Below, piece after piece: positions 1 to 8,034 of a DNA stretch of 64,000 bases. The DNA lies in NCBI RefSeq assembly GCF_003254295.1, contig NZ_QKZO01000003.1, positions 321,037 to 385,036 on the forward strand, given 5' to 3'. The notes below the pieces were generated by a model. That model saw only the letters and a list, made by a program, of their open reading frames with translations. It made no database searches and was not told the DNA's origin. How positions within the stretch are numbered: the stretch's first letter is position 1; each line of letters opens with the position of its first letter. Source of the DNA: Rhodobacter capsulatus (GTDB lineage Bacteria > Pseudomonadota > Alphaproteobacteria > Rhodobacterales > Rhodobacteraceae). Position numbers and translations under genes: made by a program.

Positions 1-219
1 GCCCGCCGCGAAGATGGCGACCGCAAGCCCTACGCCCCGCGCGATGGCGAGGGGGCCAAATCCTTCGGCCCGCGCGGCAGCAAGCCCGGGTTCAAATCCG
101 AAGGCTTCAAGAGCCACGGCGCAAAACCCGGCGGCAAACCGCGCTCGGAAGGGTTCAAGAGCCACGCGGGCGGCGACAAGCGGCCCTTCGGCGGCAAGCC
201 CGGCCCGAAACGCGGCTGA
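1..219 (+). CDS. C-terminal basic tail of an RNA-binding protein (partial)
   Basis: The window opens inside a gene: the frame starting at base 1 stays open to TGA at 217-219 and gives the last 72 residues. The tail consists almost only of Gly, Lys, Arg, Pro, Ser and Phe, with a loose repeat around SEGFKSHGAKPGGKP seen twice. Disordered basic tails like this are common on alphaproteobacterial RsuA/RluB-type pseudouridine synthases and on DEAD-box helicases; the helicase at 8035 in this window has a similar one. No catalytic domain is in view, so the enzyme class is a guess, with a pseudouridine synthase my first choice. Confidence 0.6.
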   Translation, partial: ARREDGDRKPYAPRDGEGAKSFGPRGSKPGFKSEGFKSHGAKPGGKPRSEGFKSHAGGDKRPFGGKPGPKRG

Positions 220-295
220 TCCCGCGCGGCAAGCCCCTTCAAACCCGGCCCGGTTGCGCCTACCTTGAGCGCAACCGACCACCCGCGGAGGGCCC

Positions 296-379
296 ATGTC
301 GCGCAAAACCATGCAAACCATCGCTTTCGGACTGCTTCTGGCGCTGATCTTCTCGGTCGCGCTGAAAGGCACGGTCTGA
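296..379 (+). CDS. Small single-pass membrane peptide, 27 aa
   Basis: An ATG at 296 sits 5 bases after a good GGAGG ribosome site (287-291). The 27-residue product has a short basic N-terminus (MSRKTMQ) and one hydrophobic segment (IAFGLLLALIFSVAL). Its TGA ends at 379, one base before the ATG of the XpaC-like gene at 381, so the two are probably translationally coupled. Nothing in the peptide identifies a function. The strong ribosome site, the amphipathic design and the one-base spacing argue that it is translated; its small size argues caution. It could be a membrane partner of the following two-helix membrane protein, or simply a translational leader. Confidence 0.5.
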   Translation: MSRKTMQTIAFGLLLALIFSVALKGTV

Positions 380-380
380 A

Positions 381-1292
381 ATGGCCCGGCGCTTCGGCGG
401 CAAATACTCGCCCCGGCCCGGGGCGCCCGACCAGGGCTTTCCCGGCATCGCCCCCGACCGGCTGCCAGATCCCGCGCCGCGCCACCCGCTGGCAGGCCGC
501 CCGGCCTGGCTGGTCTTCGCCGCTTTCCCATTTCTTTTCAATGCGTTCGGCGATGGGCCCCTGGCGCTGGCGCGCAATCTCGGCGCCTTTGCCACGATCG
601 GTCTGGCCGCCTTCCTGATGCGCGAGGGGTTGAAGGCCGAAGCCGCCTTTGCGGCCCGCAAGACCGCCCGCCGCCCGGCCCTGCCGCGCAAGGCTCTGGG
701 GTCGGTCCTGCTTGGTGCGGGGCTGGCCGTGGGGGCGCAGGCGCCGGAACTTGGCCTGATCGGCGCGGGGGTCGTGGCCGCCGTCGGCGTGGCGCTTGGC
801 CTGATCGCCTTCGGGCTTGATCCGATGCGGGACAAGGGGATGGCGGGGGTCGACACGTTTCAGCAAGACCGCGTCGCGAAAGTCGTCGCCGAGGGCGAAA
901 GGCACCTGACCGCCCTGCGCGCGGCGATCGCGCGGATCGACGACGCCCGGCTGACCGCCCGGACCGAGGCCTTTGCCGCCTCGGCGCGCGGGCTTTTCCG
1001 CGCCGTCGAGGAGGACCCGGGCGATCTGACCGCGGCGCGGCGCTACATGACCGTCTATCTCCAGGGCGCCCGCGACGCCGGGGAGAAATGCGCCGATCTC
1101 TGGGCCAGCCGCCGCGACGAAACCGCCCGGGCCGCCTTCGAATCGCTGCTCGATGATCTGGAGGCGAATTTCACCGCCCGCACCCGCGCGCTTCTGGACA
1201 GCGGCCGCGAGGGGCTGGAGATCGAAATCGAGGTCCTGCGCGACCGGCTGGCCCGCGACGGCGTGATCAGCCCCCCCGACAAGGCCTTTTGA
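381..1292 (+). CDS. XpaC-like membrane protein (5-bromo-4-chloroindolyl phosphate hydrolysis family)
   Basis: This 303-residue protein has two hydrophobic stretches, around residues 50-85 (AWLVFAAFPFLFNAFG onward) and 110-145, followed by a soluble helical C-terminal half rich in Arg, Glu and Ala. That layout fits the XpaC family, whose genes in many bacteria sit directly beside telA, as here (telA at 2013). The family name comes from an old indolyl-phosphate colony phenotype and does not establish an enzymatic activity. The C-terminal half looks like a coiled or helical-bundle domain. It opens the cluster running to 6357 and is separated from the next gene by 132 bases. Family assignment rests on architecture and neighbours, so it is moderately sure. 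Confidence 0.65.
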   Translation: MARRFGGKYSPRPGAPDQGFPGIAPDRLPDPAPRHPLAGRPAWLVFAAFPFLFNAFGDGPLALARNLGAFATIGLAAFLMREGLKAEAAFAARKTARRPALPRKALGSVLLGAGLAVGAQAPELGLIGAGVVAAVGVALGLIAFGLDPMRDKGMAGVDTFQQDRVAKVVAEGERHLTALRAAIARIDDARLTARTEAFAASARGLFRAVEEDPGDLTAARRYMTVYLQGARDAGEKCADLWASRRDETARAAFESLLDDLEANFTARTRALLDSGREGLEIEIEVLRDRLARDGVISPPDKAF

Positions 1293-1424
1293 ACGGACAG
1301 CGTTTCCCGCCCGGAAACGCGCCGTTCTTTTCTAACCGCCCGTTTTCCCGGCAGTTTCCGCAGCTTGGCCACAAATCGGCCGCACCGGACGGCGAGTCTG
1401 ACTGCATCGTGTCAAAGGTGTCCC

Positions 1425-1991
1425 ATGGTCCAGACCGCCCCCCCGCCCCGCCCCCTTGCCGCCGCCCTCGGGGTGGTGGCGCAATTTCCCCGCCTTCTGC
1501 TCGGCCATCTGCATGCCGCGACGGTGCAGCTGTCGATCCGCGCCTCGGCGCTGCGCCGAAGGCCCGGGCCGCCCGGGCCGCTCGCCCCCGCCAAACATCT
1601 GGCCGAAGGCGGCGATCTGGCCGAGGCGGTGAAGCTGCGGATGACCGAGGTGCACCGGCAGCTGCGCCGCCTTGCGCCGGAACTGCTGCCGGTTTTCGCC
1701 GATTGCCGCGCCGCGCAGCTGCGGCTGTTGCAGGATCTGCGCCGCCGCCCCGCCGAGGCCCGGCGCGAGGCCGAAACCGCGCTGATCGGCGCGCTGGTGC
1801 AGATCGAGGCCGCGACGCGCAAACTTTCGGTTGTCCTTCCCGAGACGACGAAGGAATATGCCCTTGGCAGCTATGCCGACACGCTCGAAAAAGTCACGGG
1901 CGAGACGCTGGATTGCCTGATTGCGCTGCGTGCCCGGGCGACGGGCGCTCCGCGTGGGGTGCAGATCGGGGGCGAGGTCGATCCGGCCTGA
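1425..1991 (+). CDS. Unknown helical protein in the TelA cluster, 188 aa
   Basis: I do not recognise this protein. The ATG at 1425 follows an AAAGGTG ribosome site; the frame is open further upstream, but that part reads like untranslated leader. The product begins MVQTAPPPRPLAAALGVV, is strongly charged and helical (many Arg, Glu, Leu, Ala), has no clear transmembrane helix or signal peptide and no Cys-based metal site. It lies between the XpaC-like gene and telA, ending 21 bases before telA, so it is almost certainly in the same operon. TelA and XpaC are also mostly helical, so a structural partner is a reasonable inference. It could also be a very diverged XpaC- or TelA-like helical bundle. 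Confidence 0.6.
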   Translation: MVQTAPPPRPLAAALGVVAQFPRLLLGHLHAATVQLSIRASALRRRPGPPGPLAPAKHLAEGGDLAEAVKLRMTEVHRQLRRLAPELLPVFADCRAAQLRLLQDLRRRPAEARREAETALIGALVQIEAATRKLSVVLPETTKEYALGSYADTLEKVTGETLDCLIALRARATGAPRGVQIGGEVDPA

Positions 1992-2012
1992 CACCGCCCC
2001 AAGGGGGTGAGC

Positions 2013-3179
2013 ATGACCGAGACCGTCCGCGCCGAAGCCGCGAAGGCGCTTGCAGAGATTGAAACCGTGACCGCGACCGTGCTGGCCGAGCCCGCCCCGC
2101 CGCCGGTGCCGCTGGCCGAAGCCGCCCCGCCCGTCGCCGAGGCGATCCGCGCCCGCATGGCCGAGATCGACCTGCGCGACAGCGGTTCGATCACCCAGTT
2201 CGGCACCCGGGCGCAGGTGGAGTTGCAGGCGATCTCGCAGGAGATGCTGGCCGATGTCCGCGCCAAGGATCTGGGCGCGGCGGGCGACAGTCTCTCGGCG
2301 CTGGTGACGACGATCCGCGGTTTCTCCGAGGAGGAACTGGATGTGCGGCGCGAACGCTCGCTCTGGGACAGGCTGACCGGCCGCGCCGCGCCTTTCGCGA
2401 AATTCGTTGCCCGCTACGAAGAGGTGCAGGGCCAGATCGACAGCATCACCGATGCGCTTTTGGGCCACGAACAGCGGCTTCTGGTCGATATCAAGGCGCT
2501 CGATCGGCTTTATGAGAAGACCTTGAACTTCTACGACGAGCTGGCGCTTTACATCGCCGCGGGCGAGGCGAAGATCGCCGAGACCGACCGCGCCGACATC
2601 CCCGCCCGGGAAGCCGCGCTGGCCGCCGCGCCCGAAGCCGACAAGATGCTGCGCGCCCAGGAGCTGCGCGATCTGCGCGCCGCGCGCGACGATCTGGAAC
2701 GGCGCGTGCATGATCTGAAGCTGACGCGGCAGGTGACGATGCAGTCGCTGCCCTCGATCCGGCTTGTGCAGGAAAACGACAAGAGCCTGATCACAAAGAT
2801 CAATTCGACGCTCGTCAACACCGTGCCGCTGTGGGAAACGCAGCTGGCGCAGGCGGTGACGATCCAGCGCTCGGCCGATGCGGCCAAGGCGGTGAAACAG
2901 GCGGCCGATCTGACGAACGAATTGCTGGCGGCGAATGCGAAAACCCTGCGCGAGGCCAATGCGGCGGTGCGCACGGAAATGGAGCGCGGCGTTTTCGACA
3001 TCGCGGCGATCCGCGGCGCCAATGCCGAGCTGATCGCGACGATCGAGGACAGTTTGCGCATCGCCGACGAGGGCAAGCGGCACCGCGCCGAGGCCGAGGC
3101 GGAGCTGGTCACGCTGGAAGCCACGCTGCGCGAGACCCTGTCTTCGGCGCGGGCCAAGCCGGTGCAGGGCAAGGAATGA
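2013..3179 (+). CDS. telA: TelA-like toxic anion resistance protein
   Basis: The 388-residue product matches the TelA/KlaA family: an acidic, Ala/Pro-rich N-terminus, then long coiled-coil helices with the family-typical stretch around SITQFGTRAQVELQAISQEM (residues 50-70) and repeated charged heptads to the C-terminus. TelA proteins are linked to tellurite and other toxic-anion tolerance and to cell-envelope stress; their biochemical activity is not settled. An AAGGGGG ribosome site lies 7 bases before the ATG at 2013; a GTG two codons upstream is the alternative start. The stop overlaps the start of the following lipoprotein gene in an ATGA junction, so the two are co-translated. Length agrees with the family (about 350-400 residues). 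Confidence 0.8.
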   Translation: MTETVRAEAAKALAEIETVTATVLAEPAPPPVPLAEAAPPVAEAIRARMAEIDLRDSGSITQFGTRAQVELQAISQEMLADVRAKDLGAAGDSLSALVTTIRGFSEEELDVRRERSLWDRLTGRAAPFAKFVARYEEVQGQIDSITDALLGHEQRLLVDIKALDRLYEKTLNFYDELALYIAAGEAKIAETDRADIPAREAALAAAPEADKMLRAQELRDLRAARDDLERRVHDLKLTRQVTMQSLPSIRLVQENDKSLITKINSTLVNTVPLWETQLAQAVTIQRSADAAKAVKQAADLTNELLAANAKTLREANAAVRTEMERGVFDIAAIRGANAELIATIEDSLRIADEGKRHRAEAEAELVTLEATLRETLSSARAKPVQGKE

Positions 3180-4123
3180 CGCAAGGTCAAAGGCTTGCGG
3201 GGCTTCTTGCGCTCACCACGGTGCTTTCGGGCTGCTTTTTTCAGGGCGAGGAGGGCGGTCTTGACCGCTCCCCCCGCCCGCCGCCTGCGCCGCCCGCGCC
3301 GGTCTCGGTCAGCCCGCGCAGTGCCGAAAGCCTGGCCGCCGAAACCTATTACCGTCAGGTCGAGGCGACGCTGCGCAGCCGCGGGCTGATGCGCGTCGAT
3401 GTCGCGCCCCGCGATGCGCCCTTTGCCACGCATCAGCTGATCGAGAACTTCATCCATATCGCGCTTTACGACGAATATTCGGCCTTCGGCGGCACCTATA
3501 TCGCCCAAACCCGCGCCTCGCGGCTGCGGCGCTGGGAGGTTCCGGTGCGGATGTCGGTCAGTTTCGGCGATTCGGTGCCGCTGGCGCAGCGCGCCCATGA
3601 CAAGGCGATGATCACCGCCTATGCCGGGCAGCTGGCCGGCGCCACAAGGCACCCGGTTTCGGTGGGGGACGAGGCGGCGAATTTCGACGTGCTGGTGGTG
3701 AACGAGGACGAGCGCCGCGCGCTCGGGCCGCGGCTGATGCAGCTGGTGCCGGGCATCGACGCCGCCTCGGTCACGGCGATCACCAGCCTTGCGCCCTCGA
3801 CCTTCTGCGTCGTCTTCGCCTTTTCCAAGGGGAACGCCCCCGCCTACAACCACGCCGTCGCGGTGATCCGCGCCGAACATCCCGAGCTTTTGCGGCGCTC
3901 CTGCGTGCATGAGGAACTGGCGCAAGGTCTTGGACTTGCGAATGATTATCCGCATGCGCGGCCCTCGGTCTTCAACGACGACGAGGAATTCGCGCTGCTG
4001 ACCCGGCATGACGAGCTGCTGCTGCGGATGCTTTACGACCCGCGCCTGCGCCCCGGCATGACCGAGGCCGAGGCGCGGCCGATCATCACCGACATCGCCA
4101 CCGAGCTCACCGGCGGCAGCTAG
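3176..4123 (+). CDS. DUF2927-type lipoprotein
   Basis: The start overlaps the telA stop (ATGA at 3176-3179). The N-terminus MTQGQRLAGLLALTTVLSGC is a lipoprotein signal with the lipobox LSGC at residues 17-20, followed by a proline-rich linker (residues 30-45). The rest is a soluble domain of about 260 residues with the DUF2927 hallmarks I recall: an N-terminal LIENFIHIALYDEY stretch, a central RRALGPRLM region and a C-terminal SCVHEELAQGLGLANDYPHA motif. The HEELAQ motif resembles a metalloprotease-like helix, but no activity is known to me. It should sit in the envelope, anchored by a lipid, which suits an envelope-directed role for the cluster. Confidence 0.75.
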   Translation: MTQGQRLAGLLALTTVLSGCFFQGEEGGLDRSPRPPPAPPAPVSVSPRSAESLAAETYYRQVEATLRSRGLMRVDVAPRDAPFATHQLIENFIHIALYDEYSAFGGTYIAQTRASRLRRWEVPVRMSVSFGDSVPLAQRAHDKAMITAYAGQLAGATRHPVSVGDEAANFDVLVVNEDERRALGPRLMQLVPGIDAASVTAITSLAPSTFCVVFAFSKGNAPAYNHAVAVIRAEHPELLRRSCVHEELAQGLGLANDYPHARPSVFNDDEEFALLTRHDELLLRMLYDPRLRPGMTEAEARPIITDIATELTGGS

Positions 4124-4131
4124 GAGACCCC

Positions 4132-5232
4132 ATGGGCATTCTTGATTTCCTGACCGGCGAATTCATCGACGTGATCCATTGGGTCGATGACACGCGCGAC
4201 ACCATGGTCTGGCGCTTCGAACGCGAGGGGCATGCGATCAAATACGGCGCGAAACTGACCGTGCGCGAGGGGCAGGCGGCGGTTTTCGTGCATGAAGGCC
4301 AGCTGGCCGATGTCTTCGGGCCCGGGCTTTATCAGCTTGAAACCAACAACATGCCGATCCTGACGACGCTGCAGCATTGGGATCACGGCTTCCGCTCGCC
4401 CTTCAAATCCGAGATCTATTTCCTCAACACCACCCGCTTCACCGATCTGAAATGGGGCACGAAGAACCCGGTGACCTGCCGCGATCCGGAATTCGGCCCG
4501 GTGCGGCTGCGCGCTTTTGGCACCTATGCGATGCGCATCGTCGATCCGGCTGTTTTCATGCGGGAAATCGTCGGCACCGATGGCGAATTCACCGCCGACG
4601 AGATCAGCTTCCAGATCCGCAACGTGATCGTGCAGGAGTTTTCCCGCGTGGTCGCGGGGGCAAAAATCCCGGTGCTCGACATGGCGGCGAACACCGCCGA
4701 CATGGGCAAGCTGGTGGCGGGGGCGATCGATCCGCTGGTCGCGGCCTATGGTCTCTCGATCCCGGAATTCTATATCGAAAACATCAGCTTGCCCGAAGAG
4801 GTCGAGAAGGTTCTGGATCAGCGCACCTCGATGGGGATCGTCGGCGATCTCAACCGCTTCCTGCAGTTCAACGCGGCGCAGGCGATGGCGCAGCCGGGCA
4901 GCCCGATGGGCACGGCGATGGGCATGGGCATGGGGGCCGGGATGGGCATGAACATGGCCGCCGGGCCCTGGGGGGCGCCCGCCCCCGCGGCAGCCTTCAC
5001 GCCGCCCCCTCCGCCGCCGCCCGTCGAACTCGTCTGGCATCTGGCGGCGAACGGGCAGACCACCGGCCCCTTTGGCCGCGCGCAGCTTGCCGCGATGATC
5101 ACCGCGGGCGGGTTCACCCGCGCCAGCCTCGTCTGGGCGCCGGGTCAGGAGGGTTGGAAACCGGCCGCCGAGGTGCCGGATCTGGAAGCACTTTTCGCCA
5201 CCACGCCCCCGCCGCCGCCGCCCGGGGTGTAA
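4132..5232 (+). CDS. SPFH-domain protein with C-terminal GYF_2 domain (YdjI / virion-core-like)
   Basis: The 366-residue product begins MGILDFLTGEFIDVIHW, typical of the SPFH subgroup often labelled virion core protein, with Bacillus YdjI as a studied member. Residues about 25-240 form the SPFH domain; there is no N-terminal membrane helix. A Met/Gly-rich linker (residues 250-280, repeated MGMG units) and a run of prolines lead to a C-terminal GYF_2 domain (residues 300-350: VWHLAANGQTTGPF then WAPGQEGWKPA), a domain that usually binds proline-rich partners. The product ends in PPPPPPGV. The zinc-ribbon gene follows after 3 bases. YdjI-type proteins are recruited to stressed membranes by a zinc-ribbon membrane partner, and that is what I infer here. 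Confidence 0.8.
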   Translation: MGILDFLTGEFIDVIHWVDDTRDTMVWRFEREGHAIKYGAKLTVREGQAAVFVHEGQLADVFGPGLYQLETNNMPILTTLQHWDHGFRSPFKSEIYFLNTTRFTDLKWGTKNPVTCRDPEFGPVRLRAFGTYAMRIVDPAVFMREIVGTDGEFTADEISFQIRNVIVQEFSRVVAGAKIPVLDMAANTADMGKLVAGAIDPLVAAYGLSIPEFYIENISLPEEVEKVLDQRTSMGIVGDLNRFLQFNAAQAMAQPGSPMGTAMGMGMGAGMGMNMAAGPWGAPAPAAAFTPPPPPPPVELVWHLAANGQTTGPFGRAQLAAMITAGGFTRASLVWAPGQEGWKPAAEVPDLEALFATTPPPPPPGV

Positions 5233-5235
5233 GCC

Positions 5236-6357
5236 ATGGCGCTGCCCAAGGTGTCCCGCGACAAGACCGAGCATCACACGCCTTGCGAGGCCTGCGGCGC
5301 CGATCTGCGCTTTGCCCCCGGTCAGGAAAAGCTGCTCTGCGATCATTGCGGCCATGAACAGGCGATCCCGCGTGCCCTTGGCCGGGGCCGGTCCGGGCTG
5401 GTGGAACTGCCGCTGGCCGCCGGTCTGGCGGCACGTCTGCCCGCCGGGACGATGCAGGACAGCCGGACGCTGACATGTTCGAATTGCGCTGCCTTGATCG
5501 AGATAACCGGGGCAAATCATGCGGTGCAATGTCCGTTTTGTGCAACTCCGGTCGTGGTCGACACCGGGCTGACGCGGCAGATCAAACCGCAGGGCCTGGT
5601 GCCTTTCGCCCTGACCGAAGCGCAGGCGCATGCGGCGCTGAGCAAATGGCTGTCCGGGCTCTGGTTCGCGCCCTCGGGGCTGACGCAATATGCCCGCAAG
5701 GGCCGCAAGATGACCGGCGTCTATGCGCCGTTCTGGACCTTCGACGCCGAGACCCGCTCGCGCTACACCGGCGCGCGGGGCGACGCCTATTACGAGACCG
5801 AGCAGGTTCGGGTCGAGGTGAACGGGAAGATGGAAACCCGTACCCAGCAAGTGCGTCATGTGCGCTGGACCCCGGTCGCCGGCCGCGTCGCGCGCGATTT
5901 CGACGATGTGGTGATCTATGCCTCGCGCTCGTTGCCGCCCGCCTCCATGGCGGCGCTGCAGCCCTGGGATCTTTCGGCGCTGACGCCCTATCACCCTGAT
6001 TACCTTTCCGGATTCGAGGCCGAGGGCTATACGGTCGATCTCTCTGACGGGCATGATCAGGCGCGCACCGAAATGGCGCGGGTGATCGACATGGATGTGC
6101 GCCGCGACATTGGCGGCGACGAACAGCGCGTGGCCGCGATCGACACCGATTTCTCGGCCGAGACCTTCAAGCACATCCTGTTGCCGATCTGGACCGCCGC
6201 CTACAAATACCGCGACCGCTCCTATCGCTTCGTCATCAACGCCCAGACCGGGCAGGTGCGCGGCGACCGGCCCTGGTCGGCCTGGAAAATCGCCTTTGCG
6301 GTCGCTCTGACGGCGGTTGTCCTGGGGCTGGGCCTCTGGCTCTACAATGTTCAATAA
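5236..6357 (+). CDS. Zinc-ribbon membrane protein, partner of the SPFH protein
   Basis: The 373-residue protein has two zinc ribbons: CEACGADLRF...LLCDHCGHE (residues 16-40) and CSNCAALIEI...VQCPFC (residues 80-101). A long middle domain rich in aromatic and charged residues follows, then one C-terminal transmembrane helix (IAFAVALTAVVLGLGLWLYN, residues 350-372). The databases usually call it TFIIB-type zinc finger or primosomal protein N'-like, but the membrane anchor and the adjacency to an SPFH gene resemble Bacillus YdjG beside YdjI. I infer that it tethers the SPFH protein to the inner membrane. It closes the cluster; 60 bases separate it from the sugar kinase. Confidence 0.75.
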   Translation: MALPKVSRDKTEHHTPCEACGADLRFAPGQEKLLCDHCGHEQAIPRALGRGRSGLVELPLAAGLAARLPAGTMQDSRTLTCSNCAALIEITGANHAVQCPFCATPVVVDTGLTRQIKPQGLVPFALTEAQAHAALSKWLSGLWFAPSGLTQYARKGRKMTGVYAPFWTFDAETRSRYTGARGDAYYETEQVRVEVNGKMETRTQQVRHVRWTPVAGRVARDFDDVVIYASRSLPPASMAALQPWDLSALTPYHPDYLSGFEAEGYTVDLSDGHDQARTEMARVIDMDVRRDIGGDEQRVAAIDTDFSAETFKHILLPIWTAAYKYRDRSYRFVINAQTGQVRGDRPWSAWKIAFAVALTAVVLGLGLWLYNVQ

Positions 6358-6417
6358 CGCTGATTTATTGCGCCCCGCCCCGCCTGGCGCTATGTCTCGC
6401 CAAACGGGGGGGCACCG

Positions 6418-7341
6418 ATGATCCTGAGTTGTGGCGAAGCGCTGATCGACATGTTGCCGCGGCAAAGCCCGGCGGGCGAGGCCTGTTTCGCGCCCCATGC
6501 GGGCGGCTCGGTGTTCAACACGGCGATCGCGCTAGGCCGTCTGGGCGCGCGGGCCGGGTTCCTCTCGGGGATCTCGACCGATCTGTTCGGCGCGGTGCTG
6601 ATCGAGAGGCTGGCGGCCTCCGGGGTCGATGCGGGGCTTTCGATCCGCTCCGACCGGCCGACGACGCTGGCCTTCGTGACGCTGGTGGATGGTCACGCAA
6701 GCTACGCATTTTACGACGAAAATACCGCCGGACGGATGATCGCCCCGGAGGATCTGCCTGCCCTTCCGGCCGAGGTGACGGCGCTTTTCTTTGGCGGCAT
6801 CTCATTGCCGGTCGATCCCTGCGGCGGCACCTATGAGGCGCTGATGACGCGCGAAGCCGCGACCCGGGTGACGATGCTCGACCCGAACATCCGCCCGGGC
6901 TTCATCCGCGACGCGGCCGCCTATCGCGCCCGGCTGGGCCGGATGATCGCGCGGGCCGATATCGTGAAACTCTCGGACGAGGACCTGCGCTGGCTGGAAG
7001 GTCCGGGCGAGATCGCGGCGCTGGCGCGCGGCCTTCTGAGCCGCGGACCGAAGCTGATTTTCGTCACCGAGGGCAGTACGGGGGCGCATGGCTTCAGCGC
7101 CGAACTTTCCCTTTTCGAACCAGCGCACCGGGTGCGCGTGGTCGATACCGTGGGCGCGGGCGACACGTTCAACGCCGGTGTTCTGGCGGCGCTCGACCGG
7201 GCGGGCAAGCTGACGAAAGCCGGTGTCGCCACCGCCGGGGCGGGGCTGACCTCGGACTGTCTCAAGCTTGGCAATGCCGCCGCCGCCATCACCGTCAGCC
7301 GCGCGGGCGCCAACCCACCCTGGGCGGAGGAGCTGAAATGA
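6418..7341 (+). CDS. PfkB-family carbohydrate kinase (fructokinase-like)
   Basis: The 307-residue product has the ribokinase/PfkB layout. The N-terminal motif is GEALIDMLP with [15 protein letters not shown] (residues 28-43), matching PfkB signature 1. The C-terminal signature [17 protein letters not shown] (residues 242-258) contains the catalytic Asp in GAGD. Such enzymes phosphorylate sugars or nucleosides with ATP; fructokinase is the commonest assignment for this subgroup, but the substrate cannot be read from sequence. The stop overlaps the start of dtd (ATGA at 7338), so both are translated from one message. The fructose-specific PTS at 41316-46501 makes fructose-1-phosphate and would not need this kinase, so another sugar is also plausible. 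Confidence 0.85.
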   Translation: MILSCGEALIDMLPRQSPAGEACFAPHAGGSVFNTAIALGRLGARAGFLSGISTDLFGAVLIERLAASGVDAGLSIRSDRPTTLAFVTLVDGHASYAFYDENTAGRMIAPEDLPALPAEVTALFFGGISLPVDPCGGTYEALMTREAATRVTMLDPNIRPGFIRDAAAYRARLGRMIARADIVKLSDEDLRWLEGPGEIAALARGLLSRGPKLIFVTEGSTGAHGFSAELSLFEPAHRVRVVDTVGAGDTFNAGVLAALDRAGKLTKAGVATAGAGLTSDCLKLGNAAAAITVSRAGANPPWAEELK

Positions 7342-7787
7342 GGGCCCTGATCCAGCGCGTCAGCCGCGCAAAAGTCGAAGTCGAGGAACGGGTTACGGGC
7401 GAGATCGGACCGGGTCTCCTGATCCTTGTCTGCGCCTTGCAGGGCGACACCGAAGCCGAGGCGGAGAAACTGGCCGCCCGGATTGCGAAGCTGCGCATCT
7501 TCAAGGACGAGGCCGGGAAGATGAACCGCTCGGTCAGCGATATCGGCGGCGCCTGTCTGGTCGTGAGCCAGTTCACCCTGGCCGCCGACACCTCGCGCGG
7601 CAACCGCCCGGGCTTTTCGAGCGCCGCCCCGCCGGAAGCGGGCAATCGGCTTTATGTGCAGTTTTCGAACACTCTGCGCGGGCTCGGCCTTGCCGTGGCG
7701 AATGGGGAATTCGGGGCGGACATGGCGGTCAGTCTGGTCAATGACGGACCGGTGACGATCTGGATGGACAGTGCCGACCGCGCCTGA
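7338..7787 (+). CDS. dtd: D-aminoacyl-tRNA deacylase
   Basis: The 149-residue enzyme hydrolyses D-amino acids (and glycine mischarged on tRNA-Ala) from tRNA in the cytosol, a translation proofreading step. The two family motifs are present: SQFTLAAD (residues 77-84, the SQxTL motif) and [11 protein letters not shown] (residues 135-145, the NxGPVT cis-proline motif). Length is exactly that expected for bacterial DTD (about 145-150 residues). Its start overlaps the stop of the PfkB-family kinase. A short inverted repeat (CGGCA, loop GAAA, TGCCG) just after the stop could end the message, though no T-run follows. Confidence 0.93.
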   Translation: MRALIQRVSRAKVEVEERVTGEIGPGLLILVCALQGDTEAEAEKLAARIAKLRIFKDEAGKMNRSVSDIGGACLVVSQFTLAADTSRGNRPGFSSAAPPEAGNRLYVQFSNTLRGLGLAVANGEFGADMAVSLVNDGPVTIWMDSADRA

Positions 7788-8034
7788 TCGATCGGCAGAA
7801 ATGCCGAAGATTGTCAGGATTGCCTTGACATGCGGAGCCATCGCGCCCATCTGGTAGGCATCCCGCCCTCGCTGCCGCGTGAGCAGCCGCTTTCCTTGCG
7901 AAAGCACGACCGGGACAATTGGCCTCACATTCACGCGGGGGGCCGGGTGCAACGCCTTGCACCGCCCGCCCGCCGCTGCCCCCGACCGGGGGCTTGATCC
8001 TTTGCGCGCCTTTGCGCCACGAAAGACGAACCTC

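Noticed and set aside
6352-6370. CAATAA/TTATTG inverted repeat at the end of the zinc-ribbon gene
   Set aside because: Six A-T pairs with a 7-base loop overlapping the stop codon; too weak to call a terminator.
4120-6498. Open frame of about 790 codons on the minus strand
   Set aside because: Antisense to the SPFH and zinc-ribbon genes, which have clear domains and spacing.
7879-8034. N-terminal extension of the helicase from the GTG at 7879
   Set aside because: The 52 extra residues (Pro/Arg/Cys-rich) match nothing in the family, and homology starts at the TTG at 8035.
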